The notes under the pieces were generated by a model. It saw nothing but the letters and a program-made list of their open reading frames with translations, was not told the origin of the DNA and ran no database searches. Positions 9,119 to 16,984 of a stretch of 29,518 bases of DNA are shown piece by piece. Within the stretch, counting starts at the first letter, position 1. Each line of letters begins with the position of its first letter. The DNA lies in contig CBDUZW010000065.1 of assembly GCA_965371805.1 (NCBI GenBank), positions 1 to 29,518 of the forward strand. The letters are read 5' to 3'. The translations under genes and the position numbers were made by a program. Source of the stretch: JAOZTV01 sp965371805. Its GTDB lineage: Bacteria; Acidobacteriota; Aminicenantia; UBA2199.

Positions 9119-9610
9119 ATGAAAATTTCAGGTTCAATCATTCAAGCTTTTATAATCTGTCCCAGGCAAACCTGGCTTATGTCTCGACAGATCTCCGGCG
9201 ATCAATACAACGAATTTTTAGCCATTGGCCGTATTTATGCAGAAGAAAATTATAAGAGAGAAAAAAAAGAAATCAGGGTAGACGGCAATAAAATTGATGT
9301 GATAAAAGGGAAAAAAGGCCTGTTAACCCTCATTGAAACAAAAAAAAGTTCTAAAATGATTGAGTCCGCAAAGATGCAGCTTCTTAATTATCTTTATTCT
9401 TTCTCAAAAAAAGGTCATGAAGTGAAAGGTGAAATAAGAATTCCAAAAGAGAAGAAAATAATACCTGTGGAATTTAGAGAAAATGAAAAGGCTATTATTG
9501 AAGAATTACATAAAGAAATTTCAGGATTAATTAATCAGGAAAAATCTCCTGAAATAACAAGGATTGGTGCATGCAAAAGCTGTTCATACGCAGAATTCTG
9601 CTGGTCATAA
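9119..9610 (+). CDS. cas4: Cas4 Fe-S exonuclease for prespacer processing
   Basis: A 163-aa RecB-like nuclease. It has the N-terminal Cys in IICPRQTW (C14), the nuclease core (D60 and the E73-T-K75 motif, then a QLLNYLYSF helix) and three C-terminal cysteines (C152, C155, C161; CKSCSYAEFC) that with C14 would hold a 4Fe-4S cluster. Cas4 trims new spacers and helps choose the PAM together with Cas1-Cas2, encoded next. The 5' third of the gene is visibly more GC-rich than the effector genes, suggesting that the adaptation module may have a different history. Confidence 0.93.
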   Translation: MKISGSIIQAFIICPRQTWLMSRQISGDQYNEFLAIGRIYAEENYKREKKEIRVDGNKIDVIKGKKGLLTLIETKKSSKMIESAKMQLLNYLYSFSKKGHEVKGEIRIPKEKKIIPVEFRENEKAIIEELHKEISGLINQEKSPEITRIGACKSCSYAEFCWS

Positions 9611-9621
9611 TAATCACCGTA

Positions 9622-9642
9622 GAGACGCACGGCGTGCGTCTC
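9622..9642. repeat. 21-bp perfect GC-rich palindrome between cas4 and cas1
   Basis: GAGACGCAC and GTGCGTCTC form a perfect inverted repeat around GGC, preceded by GTA. It is far more GC-rich than its surroundings. It resembles the small dispersed palindromes (GTAGAGACGC... family) scattered through many bacterial genomes. There is no T-run after it, so a rho-independent terminator is unlikely, though the hairpin could damp expression of cas1-cas2. Confidence 0.8.
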
Positions 9643-9677
9643 AAAACATCTGTTTATAAAAAAATAAAGGAATTAAA

Positions 9678-10673
9678 ATGAAAGAGACAATTTATATATT
9701 TTCAAACGGCAGGTTAAAGAGGAAGGATAATACTCTTTTTTTTGAAACAGAGGATGGCAAAAAGAAATTTATTCCAATAGAAAATGTAAAGGAAGTTTAT
9801 GCTTTTGGAGAAATTGATCTAAATGTAAAAGCGTTAAATTATCTTTCTGAGAAGAAAATAATTCTTCATTATTTTAATTATTATGGTTATTATTCCGGCA
9901 GTTTTTATCCGAGGGAACATTATAATTCTGGATTTATGATTCTAAAACAGGCTTCTTTTTATGAAGATGAAAAAAAGAGAATTTTCATTGCTAAACAATT
10001 TATTAAAGGTGCTGCTGCAAATACATTGAAGATTTTAAAATACTATAATAGAAGAGAGAAAGATTTAAATAAATTTATTGATGAAATTGAAAATCTGATG
10101 GTTCTAATGGGAGAACAGGAGTCGATAAATGAAGCGATGGCTTTTGAAGGCCAAATAAAACAAGCTTATTATAAAGCGTTTAATGTTATTATTGATAATA
10201 AAGAATTCAGCTTTAATAAAAGAACAAAAAGGCCGGCAAAGGATTATTTGAATTCCCTTATAAGTTTTTCAAATTCTGTTATTTATACTCAGGTATTGTC
10301 TGAAATATACCAGACACATCTGGATCCCAGGATAGGTTATCTGCATACAACTAATTTCAGGAGGTTTACTTTGAATCTGGATGTTGCCGAGATATTCAAA
10401 CCTGTTATCGGCGACAGGACAATTTTTTCCTGTTTAAATAAAAATATAATAACAAAGAAGGATTTTGATAAAGATCTTAATGGAATTATGTTGAATGATA
10501 AAGGAAGGAAAAAGTTTTTGCAGCATCTTGAAGAGAGATTAAAACAGACAATCAAACATTCAAAACTCAAAAAACAGGTAAGTTATAGAAGATTAATGAG
10601 GCTGGAACTTTATAAACTTGAAAAACATCTAATGGAAGAGCAGGAATACAAACCATTTGTTATGGAGTGGTAG
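9678..10673 (+). CDS. cas1: Cas1 integrase
   Basis: A 331-aa spacer integrase. The metal site is visible: E157 in AMAFEGQIK, H223 in GYLH and the acidic D235/E238 region in LNLDVAEIFKP. The N-terminal beta domain and C-terminal helical domain are full length. The subtype matches I-B (TNFRRFTLNLD). The ATG follows AGGAAT. cas2 lies 16 nt downstream, and both should act with Cas4 in acquisition. Confidence 0.95.
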   Translation: MKETIYIFSNGRLKRKDNTLFFETEDGKKKFIPIENVKEVYAFGEIDLNVKALNYLSEKKIILHYFNYYGYYSGSFYPREHYNSGFMILKQASFYEDEKKRIFIAKQFIKGAAANTLKILKYYNRREKDLNKFIDEIENLMVLMGEQESINEAMAFEGQIKQAYYKAFNVIIDNKEFSFNKRTKRPAKDYLNSLISFSNSVIYTQVLSEIYQTHLDPRIGYLHTTNFRRFTLNLDVAEIFKPVIGDRTIFSCLNKNIITKKDFDKDLNGIMLNDKGRKKFLQHLEERLKQTIKHSKLKKQVSYRRLMRLELYKLEKHLMEEQEYKPFVMEW

Positions 10674-10689
10674 GGGGGGATAAAAAATC

Positions 10690-10956
10690 ATGTTCATTAT
10701 CTTATATTATGATGTAAATGCAAAAAGATGCAATAAAATGCTGCGGATTTGTAGAAAATATATACAATGGGTTCAAAACTCAGTTTTTGAAGGTGAAATA
10801 GGTGAAGCAAATTATGAAAAAATGATTTTAGAACTGAAAGGAAAAATGAAAGAAGAGGATGGAGACTCAATTGTAGTTTATAAATTCAGAACAATGCAAT
10901 ATGTAAAAAGAGAAACATTCGGAACTGATAAAAAAGAGGATATTAATTTTATATAG
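10690..10956 (+). CDS. cas2: Cas2 adaptation protein
   Basis: An 88-aa ferredoxin-fold protein with the typical first strand IILYYDVN ending in the conserved Asp (D8). It bridges two Cas1 dimers and sets the spacer length. A very strong GGGGGGA ribosome binding site precedes the ATG. It is the last cas gene; the leader and array begin right after its stop. Confidence 0.93.
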   Translation: MFIILYYDVNAKRCNKMLRICRKYIQWVQNSVFEGEIGEANYEKMILELKGKMKEEDGDSIVVYKFRTMQYVKRETFGTDKKEDINFI

Positions 10957-11093
10957 TTTTATAATAACTGTCGATATACGATAGAGCAGAAAACTACCGT
11001 CTACGACAGAAAAATCAAAAAAAAAACAGAAAATTCTTGATTGTTTTGGATATTTTTATTAAAATTGTGAATCAGTATGTAATATATACTGGT
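10957..11093 (+). promoter_or_regulatory. CRISPR leader with array promoter
   Basis: An AT-rich leader lies between cas2 and the first repeat. A promoter is visible: TTGATT at 11037-11042, 17 bp, TAAAAT at 11060-11065. It would start transcription about 20 nt before the first repeat. Further up, CTGTCG (10968-10973) and CGACAG (11004-11009) form a spaced inverted repeat that may be an anchor for the adaptation complex or a regulator. Confidence 0.65.
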
Positions 11094-11911
11094 CTTTTAA
11101 CTTTACCTATAAGGAATTGAAACTTTGATTTGAAAAACGTAAACGCCAGAGATAATCAACTTTTAACTTTACCTATAAGGAATTGAAACTCATGACATGA
11201 TTAGAGATGTATTTAAAAAGTTTACTTTTAACTTTACCTATAAGGAATTGAAACTTTTGAAGATAAATAATATATGCACCAGTTGGAGATCTTTTAACTT
11301 TACCTATAAGGAATTGAAACTAGATACTAGTTGGTCTAGATTAGAAAAATGGGATGCTTTTAACTTTACCTATAAGGAATTGAAACATAGAAAACCTTCC
11401 TCTTGACTCAGTGATTCCATCCTTTTAACTTTACCTATAAGGAATTGAAACGTTAATAATTTCATTATTGTATCCTCCTATTAGACCTTTTAACTTTACC
11501 TATAAGGAATTGAAACCATGGAGGTACTTCTAAATTAGGATGGTTATTTGACTTTTAACTTTACCTATAAGGAATTGAAACATCGTTTTCCCTTTTAGTT
11601 GATTGGTGAATATATCACTTTTAACTTTACCTATAAGGAATTGAAACGACATTATCGTCCTCCAATTGTTTTTTAAATTTTTCCCTTTTAACTTTACCTA
11701 TAAGGAATTGAAACGGTGAATTTGCTGGTTATCTTGATGTGGTATATTTTCTTTTAACTTTACCTATAAGGAATTGAAACCAGTAAGAAGAACAGACATC
11801 TGATTCATATTCTGACTTTTAACTTTACCTATAAGGAATTGAAACTTTCATAGTTCCCCCAAGATTCCGCTCCGCTTTCCACTTTTAACTTTACCTATAA
11901 GGATTTGAAAC
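11094..11911 (+). CRISPR. type I-B CRISPR array, 13 repeats of 30 bp and 12 spacers
   Basis: Repeats begin at 11094, 11160, 11225, 11291, 11357, 11422, 11487, 11552, 11618, 11685, 11751, 11816 and 11882. Each is 30 bp, starts CTTTTAACTTTACC and ends in GGAATTGAAAC, the classic 3' handle of type I-B. The first twelve are identical; the last has one change (A to T at repeat position 23, base 11904), marking the leader-distal end. Spacers are 35-37 bp and all different. The degenerate end and the promoter at the cas2 side agree that transcription runs on the + strand. Identical repeats and intact cas genes suggest an active locus. I saw no spacer matching elsewhere in the window. Confidence 0.98.
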
Positions 11912-12010
11912 CTTAAAAAAATATGATTTATGTGTTTATTAATATTTTTTTAGTTGAAAAAAAACAATATACCTGTATAATAGGTTATATGACCTACAAG
12001 GGAGGTGCTT

Positions 12011-12340
12011 GTGATAGAAAAACTTTTTAATGGAAAGTCTGCTGAGGCAGTTCTTTTATTTATATATGCATATAATGAAGGTTATGCTTATGAAATATCA
12101 AGATTTTCTAAAATATCTTTAAATTCTATACAAAAACAATTGATTAAATTTGAAAGTTCAGGATTGTTTGTGTCTCAGCTAAAAGGCAAAACCAGGATTT
12201 TTACATGGAATCCGAGATATCCTTTTCTTGAAGAATTCAAGCAGTTTATTAAAAAAGTTTTTTTATATTTGCCGGAAGAAGAAACCAAACATTATTATTC
12301 AAAAAGAAAAAGGCCGAGAAAAACAGATAAAGAATTATAA
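12011..12340 (+). CDS. winged-helix (ArsR-like) transcriptional regulator
   Basis: A 109-aa protein starting at GTG 12011; the GTG at 12005 overlaps the strong GGAGGT ribosome binding site (12001-12006) and cannot be used. Residues 10-70 form a winged helix (EAVLLFIYAYNEGYAYEIS, then SLNSIQKQLIKFESSG and the wing KGKTRIFTWNP). The C-terminus (PRYPFLEEFKQFIKK, then FLPEEE) matches a family of small regulators usually found just before an AbiEii-like nucleotidyltransferase gene. Here only a short relic of that partner follows, overlapping the stop. It may once have controlled a toxin-antitoxin-like operon. Confidence 0.8.
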   Translation: MIEKLFNGKSAEAVLLFIYAYNEGYAYEISRFSKISLNSIQKQLIKFESSGLFVSQLKGKTRIFTWNPRYPFLEEFKQFIKKVFLYLPEEETKHYYSKRKRPRKTDKEL

Positions 12341-12429
12341 TGAAAATAGAAAGAAAAACATCTATAAAAGACTTAGCATTATCGGTAGGTAAGTTATTGG
12401 ATGATTCAGTACACTCTCTTAATCGTTAA
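12340..12429 (+). pseudogene. 29-codon relic, probably the 5' end of an AbiEii-like nucleotidyltransferase gene
   Basis: An ATG overlaps the regulator's stop (TAATG), the hallmark of a coupled second gene. It encodes only 29 residues: MKIERKTSIKDLALSVGKLL and nine more. This opening resembles, from memory, the N-terminus of nucleotidyltransferases paired with this regulator type, which then continue into a GG-containing catalytic core. Here the frame stops and no further homologous sequence is visible before the next promoter. It could instead be a genuine tiny protein. Confidence 0.5.
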
Positions 12430-12467
12430 TTTCTAAAACAATAAAATCGTTTTTTTTTAAAAACATC

Positions 12468-12496
12468 TTAACTATTTTTTTGTTTTGTTGTATTAT
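12468..12496 (+). promoter_or_regulatory. candidate promoter of the lipoprotein / OmpA-fusion operon
   Basis: TTAACT at 12468-12473 and TATTAT at 12491-12496 are spaced by 17 bp and placed just ahead of an AAAGGAG ribosome binding site and the ATG at 12520. Overlapping alternatives (TATACT at 12494-12499) exist. Confidence 0.4.
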
Positions 12497-12519
12497 ACTA
12501 GTGAAAAGGAGTATTTAAA

Positions 12520-12906
12520 ATGAATAAGACAATTTTAAAAATATCATTGGTGCTGATTTTTGTTTCCTTACTTTTTTCAGTTGGATGTAAAAAAAATGTA
12601 ATATATGATATAGCAGGTCAGTGGGATTTTGAAATTATGATGGATGATGGTACGGTATTTGTAGAGACATATAGTTTTGCCGGATCTATAGAATCTGGAG
12701 ATGTCTACTATGGTGATCAGAAACTTGGAACTTATACAGTATTTGACCGGGGTGTAAATATAACAATCTCTTATTATGATGAAGACGATGATTATAATGT
12801 TGAGATTTTTTCTGGATATTTTGATGATGAGTATTCAATGAGTGGTAACTATACTCTTTATATTGAAGATGCTGGGCCTTTTTCCGGCACATGGAATGCA
12901 AATTAA
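12520..12906 (+). CDS. small lipoprotein of unknown function
   Basis: A 128-aa protein with a type II signal peptide: Lys near the N-terminus, a hydrophobic stretch, then lipobox SVGC with the lipidated Cys at 23. The mature part is acidic and rich in Tyr, Gly and Asp, with alternating strand-like segments (AGQWDFEIMMDDGT, later SGTWNAN) reminiscent of small beta-barrel or lipocalin-like lipoproteins that begin with a G-x-W motif. A strong AAAGGAG lies upstream. The next gene begins 12 nt after its stop, so it probably belongs to the same operon and the same envelope assembly. No specific function is recognised. Confidence 0.8.
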   Translation: MNKTILKISLVLIFVSLLFSVGCKKNVIYDIAGQWDFEIMMDDGTVFVETYSFAGSIESGDVYYGDQKLGTYTVFDRGVNITISYYDEDDDYNVEIFSGYFDDEYSMSGNYTLYIEDAGPFSGTWNAN

Positions 12907-12918
12907 TTGGAGGATATT

Positions 12919-14607
12919 ATGAACAAACAAAAGCTATTAGTTTTAATATTAATTTTGTCTTTTACTATTACAGTTTTCGGGAATCAGGTTTTGGAAAAAC
13001 CCAGACCTTTAACAGATGTTGTGAGAGTGAAGGCAAAACCGGTAAAATCTTCAAATAAAATATCCATACCAATGATAACCTGGGGTGGTGACGTCGCTAC
13101 AATATATGCAGAAAAGGCCGGGATATTCCAGGATAACGGTTTGTCTGTTTCTCTATTTGTTGAAAATGTTTTTTCCAAGCAGGTATCAAGATGTCTCTCT
13201 GGTGAAACTCCTTATTTGAGAGGAACAATGGGGATGATAAATGCAGCATCAGAAGTATTTAAGAAAAATGGAATTGATCTTGTTATTATCTATCAACTAA
13301 CATGGTCAACTGGAGGGGATGCTCTTGTTGTAAGAAAAAATGTAAGAAAACCTAAGAACTTGAAGGGAAAAACTATTGCCCTGCAATTATATGGTCCGCA
13401 TATGGATTATCTTGCAAATATATTAAAAAATTCCGGAGTTTCTCTGAATAGAGTTAATTTAAAATGGTTTTCAGAACTGACAATACCACAAGACGATACA
13501 AGAGGCAGGATTATTGATCCGGTTACAGCTTTTTTAAGTGATAAGAAAATTGATGGTGTCATGGCAATTATTCCTGATGCTTTGAATCTGACCTCAGGAG
13601 GAAGAATAGGGACAGGTTCTGCAGGTTCTGTGAAAGGTGCAAAGATTATGCTTAGTACAAAGACTGCATCAAGAGTTATCTCAGATGTATATGCAGTAAG
13701 AAGTGATTATTTTAATAGAAATAAAAATAAAGTTAAGAGTTTTGTCAGAAGTCTGTTAAAAGGACAAAATGAATTGAAGAAACAATTGTCATCAGCCAAT
13801 AAATCAACTATTTTTAAAAGCACATTAAAAACATCTGCAGACATGTTATTTGGAACTACTCAAGCAGTTGCAGATGTAGAGGGATTACTTGCAGATTGTA
13901 GTTTTGCAGGCACTACCGGGAACTTAATGTTTTTCACCGGAAGAGGAACAACAAGAAGTGTAAGAAAATTAACGTCAGAAATACAGCAGAGCTTTATAAA
14001 GCTAGGATTGATGAGGAGGACTGTAAAATTAAAGTCAGCTGGGTTTGATTACTCTGAATTGTCCGGTGGAATTAAACTAGACAAAAGTGTCAATAAAAAG
14101 AAATTTGATGTTAAAAAAATCTCAAGAAAGATCTCTGTTGAACCTACAAGTTGGGCCGATGAAGGAACTTTGTTTCAAATTGAGATAAATTTTTCACCAA
14201 ATCAGAGTGAATTTTCAGAGAGTAAATATGCAAAAGATTTTAAAAAAGCTCTTGAAATAGCACAGACTTATGAAGGTGCCCTGGTTATGATAGAAGGACA
14301 TTCTGATCCTCTTGGGATATTAAAAGCAAAACAGAAAAGGAGACCTGCAATTGAAATATCTCAAATGCAGCAGCAAGCTAAGAACCTCTCATTGAAGAGA
14401 TCAAGGACTGTAAGAAAGAGTTTCTTTGCTTATTGTAAAAGGTCTGGAATGAGGATTGATGAATCCCAATTTGTTGCTGTTGGAATGGGTATTGCAAATC
14501 CAAAATATAGTCCTCCAAGAACAAAAGAGGAATGGAATGCTAATAGAAGGGTTGTTTTCAGGATAAAGCAGATCGAGGCAGAGCTTAACGAATTCAAACC
14601 CCTCTAG
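12919..14607 (+). CDS. secreted solute-binding-protein / OmpA-domain fusion
   Basis: The ATG at 12919 is chosen because GGAGG (12909-12913) precedes it; the TTG at 12907 overlaps that site. The product is 562 aa: signal peptide 1-21, then an NMT1/SsuA/TauA-like periplasmic binding domain (about 48-330; TWGGDVATIYAEKAGIFQDN is the typical opening), a linker, and a C-terminal OmpA-like peptidoglycan-binding domain (about 418-550) with IEGHSDP (458-464), LKRSRTVRK (492-500) and NRRVVFRI (542-549). Such fusions are annotated as phosphate-ABC-type/OmpA proteins but lack an ABC transporter nearby, as here. It probably sits in the periplasm bound to peptidoglycan. The ligand is unknown. A second, divergent copy lies two genes downstream. 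Confidence 0.85.
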   Translation: MNKQKLLVLILILSFTITVFGNQVLEKPRPLTDVVRVKAKPVKSSNKISIPMITWGGDVATIYAEKAGIFQDNGLSVSLFVENVFSKQVSRCLSGETPYLRGTMGMINAASEVFKKNGIDLVIIYQLTWSTGGDALVVRKNVRKPKNLKGKTIALQLYGPHMDYLANILKNSGVSLNRVNLKWFSELTIPQDDTRGRIIDPVTAFLSDKKIDGVMAIIPDALNLTSGGRIGTGSAGSVKGAKIMLSTKTASRVISDVYAVRSDYFNRNKNKVKSFVRSLLKGQNELKKQLSSANKSTIFKSTLKTSADMLFGTTQAVADVEGLLADCSFAGTTGNLMFFTGRGTTRSVRKLTSEIQQSFIKLGLMRRTVKLKSAGFDYSELSGGIKLDKSVNKKKFDVKKISRKISVEPTSWADEGTLFQIEINFSPNQSEFSESKYAKDFKKALEIAQTYEGALVMIEGHSDPLGILKAKQKRRPAIEISQMQQQAKNLSLKRSRTVRKSFFAYCKRSGMRIDESQFVAVGMGIANPKYSPPRTKEEWNANRRVVFRIKQIEAELNEFKPL

Positions 14608-14627
14608 GTTTTGTAGTGGAGAAGAAG

Positions 14628-15437
14628 ATGGGAAAAACACCTAAGAAGTCATTTAATATATTTGGGATTGCAATTATTTTAATTGGTGTATTTTTTTTTG
14701 TATCTGATGTTTGTTCAAATGGACAGAGAAGTGTTAAAAAAAAGAATAGACTAAAGGCAAAATCACATGATCACAGTTCTGAATGGCAGAATCTTAAAAT
14801 GAATAAAATCAAGATTATTGCAAATGAAAATGCTGAACCGGACCTTACAAGAAATTTTTACTTTATTATTGATGGCAGTGGAAGTATGTCTGAGAGAACA
14901 GGGAAGAAATGTGGAAATAATGAAAATTTCACAGATAAACTTTCAGGTGCAAAGTGGGCTGTGAAAACATTTTTAAAAACGGTTCCTGATGACATAAATA
15001 TTGGATTATATATATTTGATCATAATGGTAAAAAAGAAGTTGTTCCTTTATCAAAAAACAATAGAGATATTTTTTTGAAGAAAATAGAAGGTATTTATGC
15101 CGGAGGTGGAACTCCGCTTGCAAAAGCTATAAAGTTCGGAACTGATAAATTGATCGGGCAATACAAAAATCAATTAGGCTATGGGGAATTCCGTCTTGTT
15201 GTAGTGACTGACGGTATTGCAAAGAATATCTACAAGGCAGCAAAATATGCTGCAAGTTATGGAATTTCTTTGTATTCAATAGGACTCTGTGTTGATGAAG
15301 ATCACCCCTTAAGGAAGTATTCAACTCTATATAAGGCAGCGGACAATTTTGAGGATCTTTCAGAGGGACTATCTGAAACCCTTGCTGAACTACCGGATTT
15401 TAATTTATCGGAGTTTACAGAAAAGGAAGAGAAATGA
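14628..15437 (+). CDS. membrane-anchored von Willebrand factor A (VWA) protein
   Basis: The ATG at 14628 follows GGAG (14618-14621); an in-frame GTG at 14616 lacks a site. The product is 269 aa: one N-terminal membrane segment (about 9-27), a basic linker, then a VWA domain (about 74-250) with a complete MIDAS metal site: D82-x-S84-x-S86 (DGSGSMS), T162 in GGTP, and D195 in VVTDG. VWA domains bind protein partners through the metal. It lies between two solute-binding/OmpA fusions and overlaps the second (ATGA), so a complex with them is likely by inference. The domain would face the periplasm. Confidence 0.85.
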   Translation: MGKTPKKSFNIFGIAIILIGVFFFVSDVCSNGQRSVKKKNRLKAKSHDHSSEWQNLKMNKIKIIANENAEPDLTRNFYFIIDGSGSMSERTGKKCGNNENFTDKLSGAKWAVKTFLKTVPDDINIGLYIFDHNGKKEVVPLSKNNRDIFLKKIEGIYAGGGTPLAKAIKFGTDKLIGQYKNQLGYGEFRLVVVTDGIAKNIYKAAKYAASYGISLYSIGLCVDEDHPLRKYSTLYKAADNFEDLSEGLSETLAELPDFNLSEFTEKEEK

Positions 15438-16978
15438 AAAAATCCACTCTAGGATTTATCCTTATAATTATTATTGGAATTCTGGCTATTTTTGGGTGGA
15501 AGTATTTATCCGGTTACCTTTTTGATAAGGAGCAATCAGACACCTCTGACGCATCTGGAAATCTAAGTACTATACGTATCTGTGGGGATAATTATCTTGG
15601 ATACTGGTTTCTAACTTCACCGGAAATGAGAAAATTGTCAGCTAAGAAAGGAATTCAAATAAAATATACAGATGATGGGGGAGTATATAAAGAGAGACTG
15701 AAAAAATTTGACAATGGAGAGTATGATTGCATAGTGCTTCCAGTTAACTCTTATATTGATCACGGGGAAAAATACAAATATCCGGGGGTTATCGTTTCTG
15801 TCATATCTGAATCAAAAGGTGCAGATGGTATTGTCGGGTTTGCTGACAAGTTTCCACAGGGCAAGATAAATGGATTAAATGACCCCTCCTTAAAGATAGT
15901 CTATACAGCTGATTCTCCAAGTTCATTTTTACTTGATTTAACTATTGCTGATTTTGATCTGGATCTTCTTAGAAAGGAACCTGGATGGGGAGTAGAGGTA
16001 GATGGGTCAGGAAAAGTATTAGAATATGCAAAAAAAGGAAAAGGAGATGTTTTTGTTCTATGGGAGCCGGATCTGTCAGAAGCATTGAAGATTCCCGGAG
16101 TAAAGTATATCTGGGGGTCTGATAAGTTTTCGGGATATATTCTTGATGTAATTGTATTTAGAAGGGATTATTTAAGGAAGAATAGTGATGTTGTAAAGAA
16201 TTTTTTAAACACATATTTTAGAAGTTTAAAATTATATTCAAATAATCGGGAAAAAATGATTACCGATATGAAGAAATCTGAGGGTCTGAAAAAGGATGTC
16301 ATTGAAGAAATACTAAAAAAAATAGAATGGTTCAGTCTTTGGGAAAATTGTCAGCTTGAATTTGATATTCAGATAAATAAGGGTAGTAAAACCAAAGAAG
16401 GCTTGATAAACACTATTATTGCTTGTACAGATGTTCTAATACGATCAGGAAAATTTAAAAGTGATCCTCTTGAAGGAAATCCATATAAGATAACAAATAA
16501 ATCAATTTTAAAAGAATTATCCAAAGGCCGGATAAGAAGTTTTGGGCAAAAAAAGGGGAAAGAAATTGAATTTTCTGTTTTGAATAATGATGATTGGACA
16601 AGTCTTGAAGAGGTTGGGACCTTTAGGGTAGAGCCAATCACTTTTCAGTCATGGAATAATAAAATAACTGATGATGGGAAAGAAAAACTGGAAAAAATTG
16701 CAATATTATTAAAATCAAATTATCCTGAATATAGAATAATTATAAGAGGTCATACCGCTCCCGGGGGTGATGAAAAAGAAAACAGGAAACTATCGCTACA
16801 AAGAAGCAACGCAGTATTAAATTATTTTATTGATATGGGAATAAATGTAAATAGGATAAAAGCTGAAGGTATGGGCTCAGACAGGCCTGCAAAAAGGAAA
16901 CCAAATGAGAACACCAGAGCATATAATTACAGACTCTCAAGGGTGGAGTTTATTGCAGTATCAGATAATTTATTATAA
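15434..16978 (+). CDS. membrane-anchored solute-binding-protein / OmpA-domain fusion
   Basis: A 514-aa protein starting inside the VWA stop codon (ATGA overlap). Domains: N-terminal membrane anchor (about 6-25), TauA/NMT1-like binding domain (about 44-345; IRICGDNYLGYW, then WEPDLSEAL), and a C-terminal OmpA-like domain (about 398-508) with RGHTAP (438-443), LSLQRSNAV (453-461) and GMGSDRP (479-485). It is a paralogue in architecture of the gene at 12919 but with an uncleaved anchor instead of a signal peptide. It converges with comF, with only 6 bp between the stop codons and no terminator visible between them. Confidence 0.85.
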   Translation: MKKSTLGFILIIIIGILAIFGWKYLSGYLFDKEQSDTSDASGNLSTIRICGDNYLGYWFLTSPEMRKLSAKKGIQIKYTDDGGVYKERLKKFDNGEYDCIVLPVNSYIDHGEKYKYPGVIVSVISESKGADGIVGFADKFPQGKINGLNDPSLKIVYTADSPSSFLLDLTIADFDLDLLRKEPGWGVEVDGSGKVLEYAKKGKGDVFVLWEPDLSEALKIPGVKYIWGSDKFSGYILDVIVFRRDYLRKNSDVVKNFLNTYFRSLKLYSNNREKMITDMKKSEGLKKDVIEEILKKIEWFSLWENCQLEFDIQINKGSKTKEGLINTIIACTDVLIRSGKFKSDPLEGNPYKITNKSILKELSKGRIRSFGQKKGKEIEFSVLNNDDWTSLEEVGTFRVEPITFQSWNNKITDDGKEKLEKIAILLKSNYPEYRIIIRGHTAPGGDEKENRKLSLQRSNAVLNYFIDMGINVNRIKAEGMGSDRPAKRKPNENTRAYNYRLSRVEFIAVSDNLL

Positions 16979-16984
16979 GGGTTT

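Noticed and set aside
11197..11406. Open frame through the CRISPR repeats
   Set aside because: It merely translates the repeats (FNFTYKEL repeated) and is not a gene.
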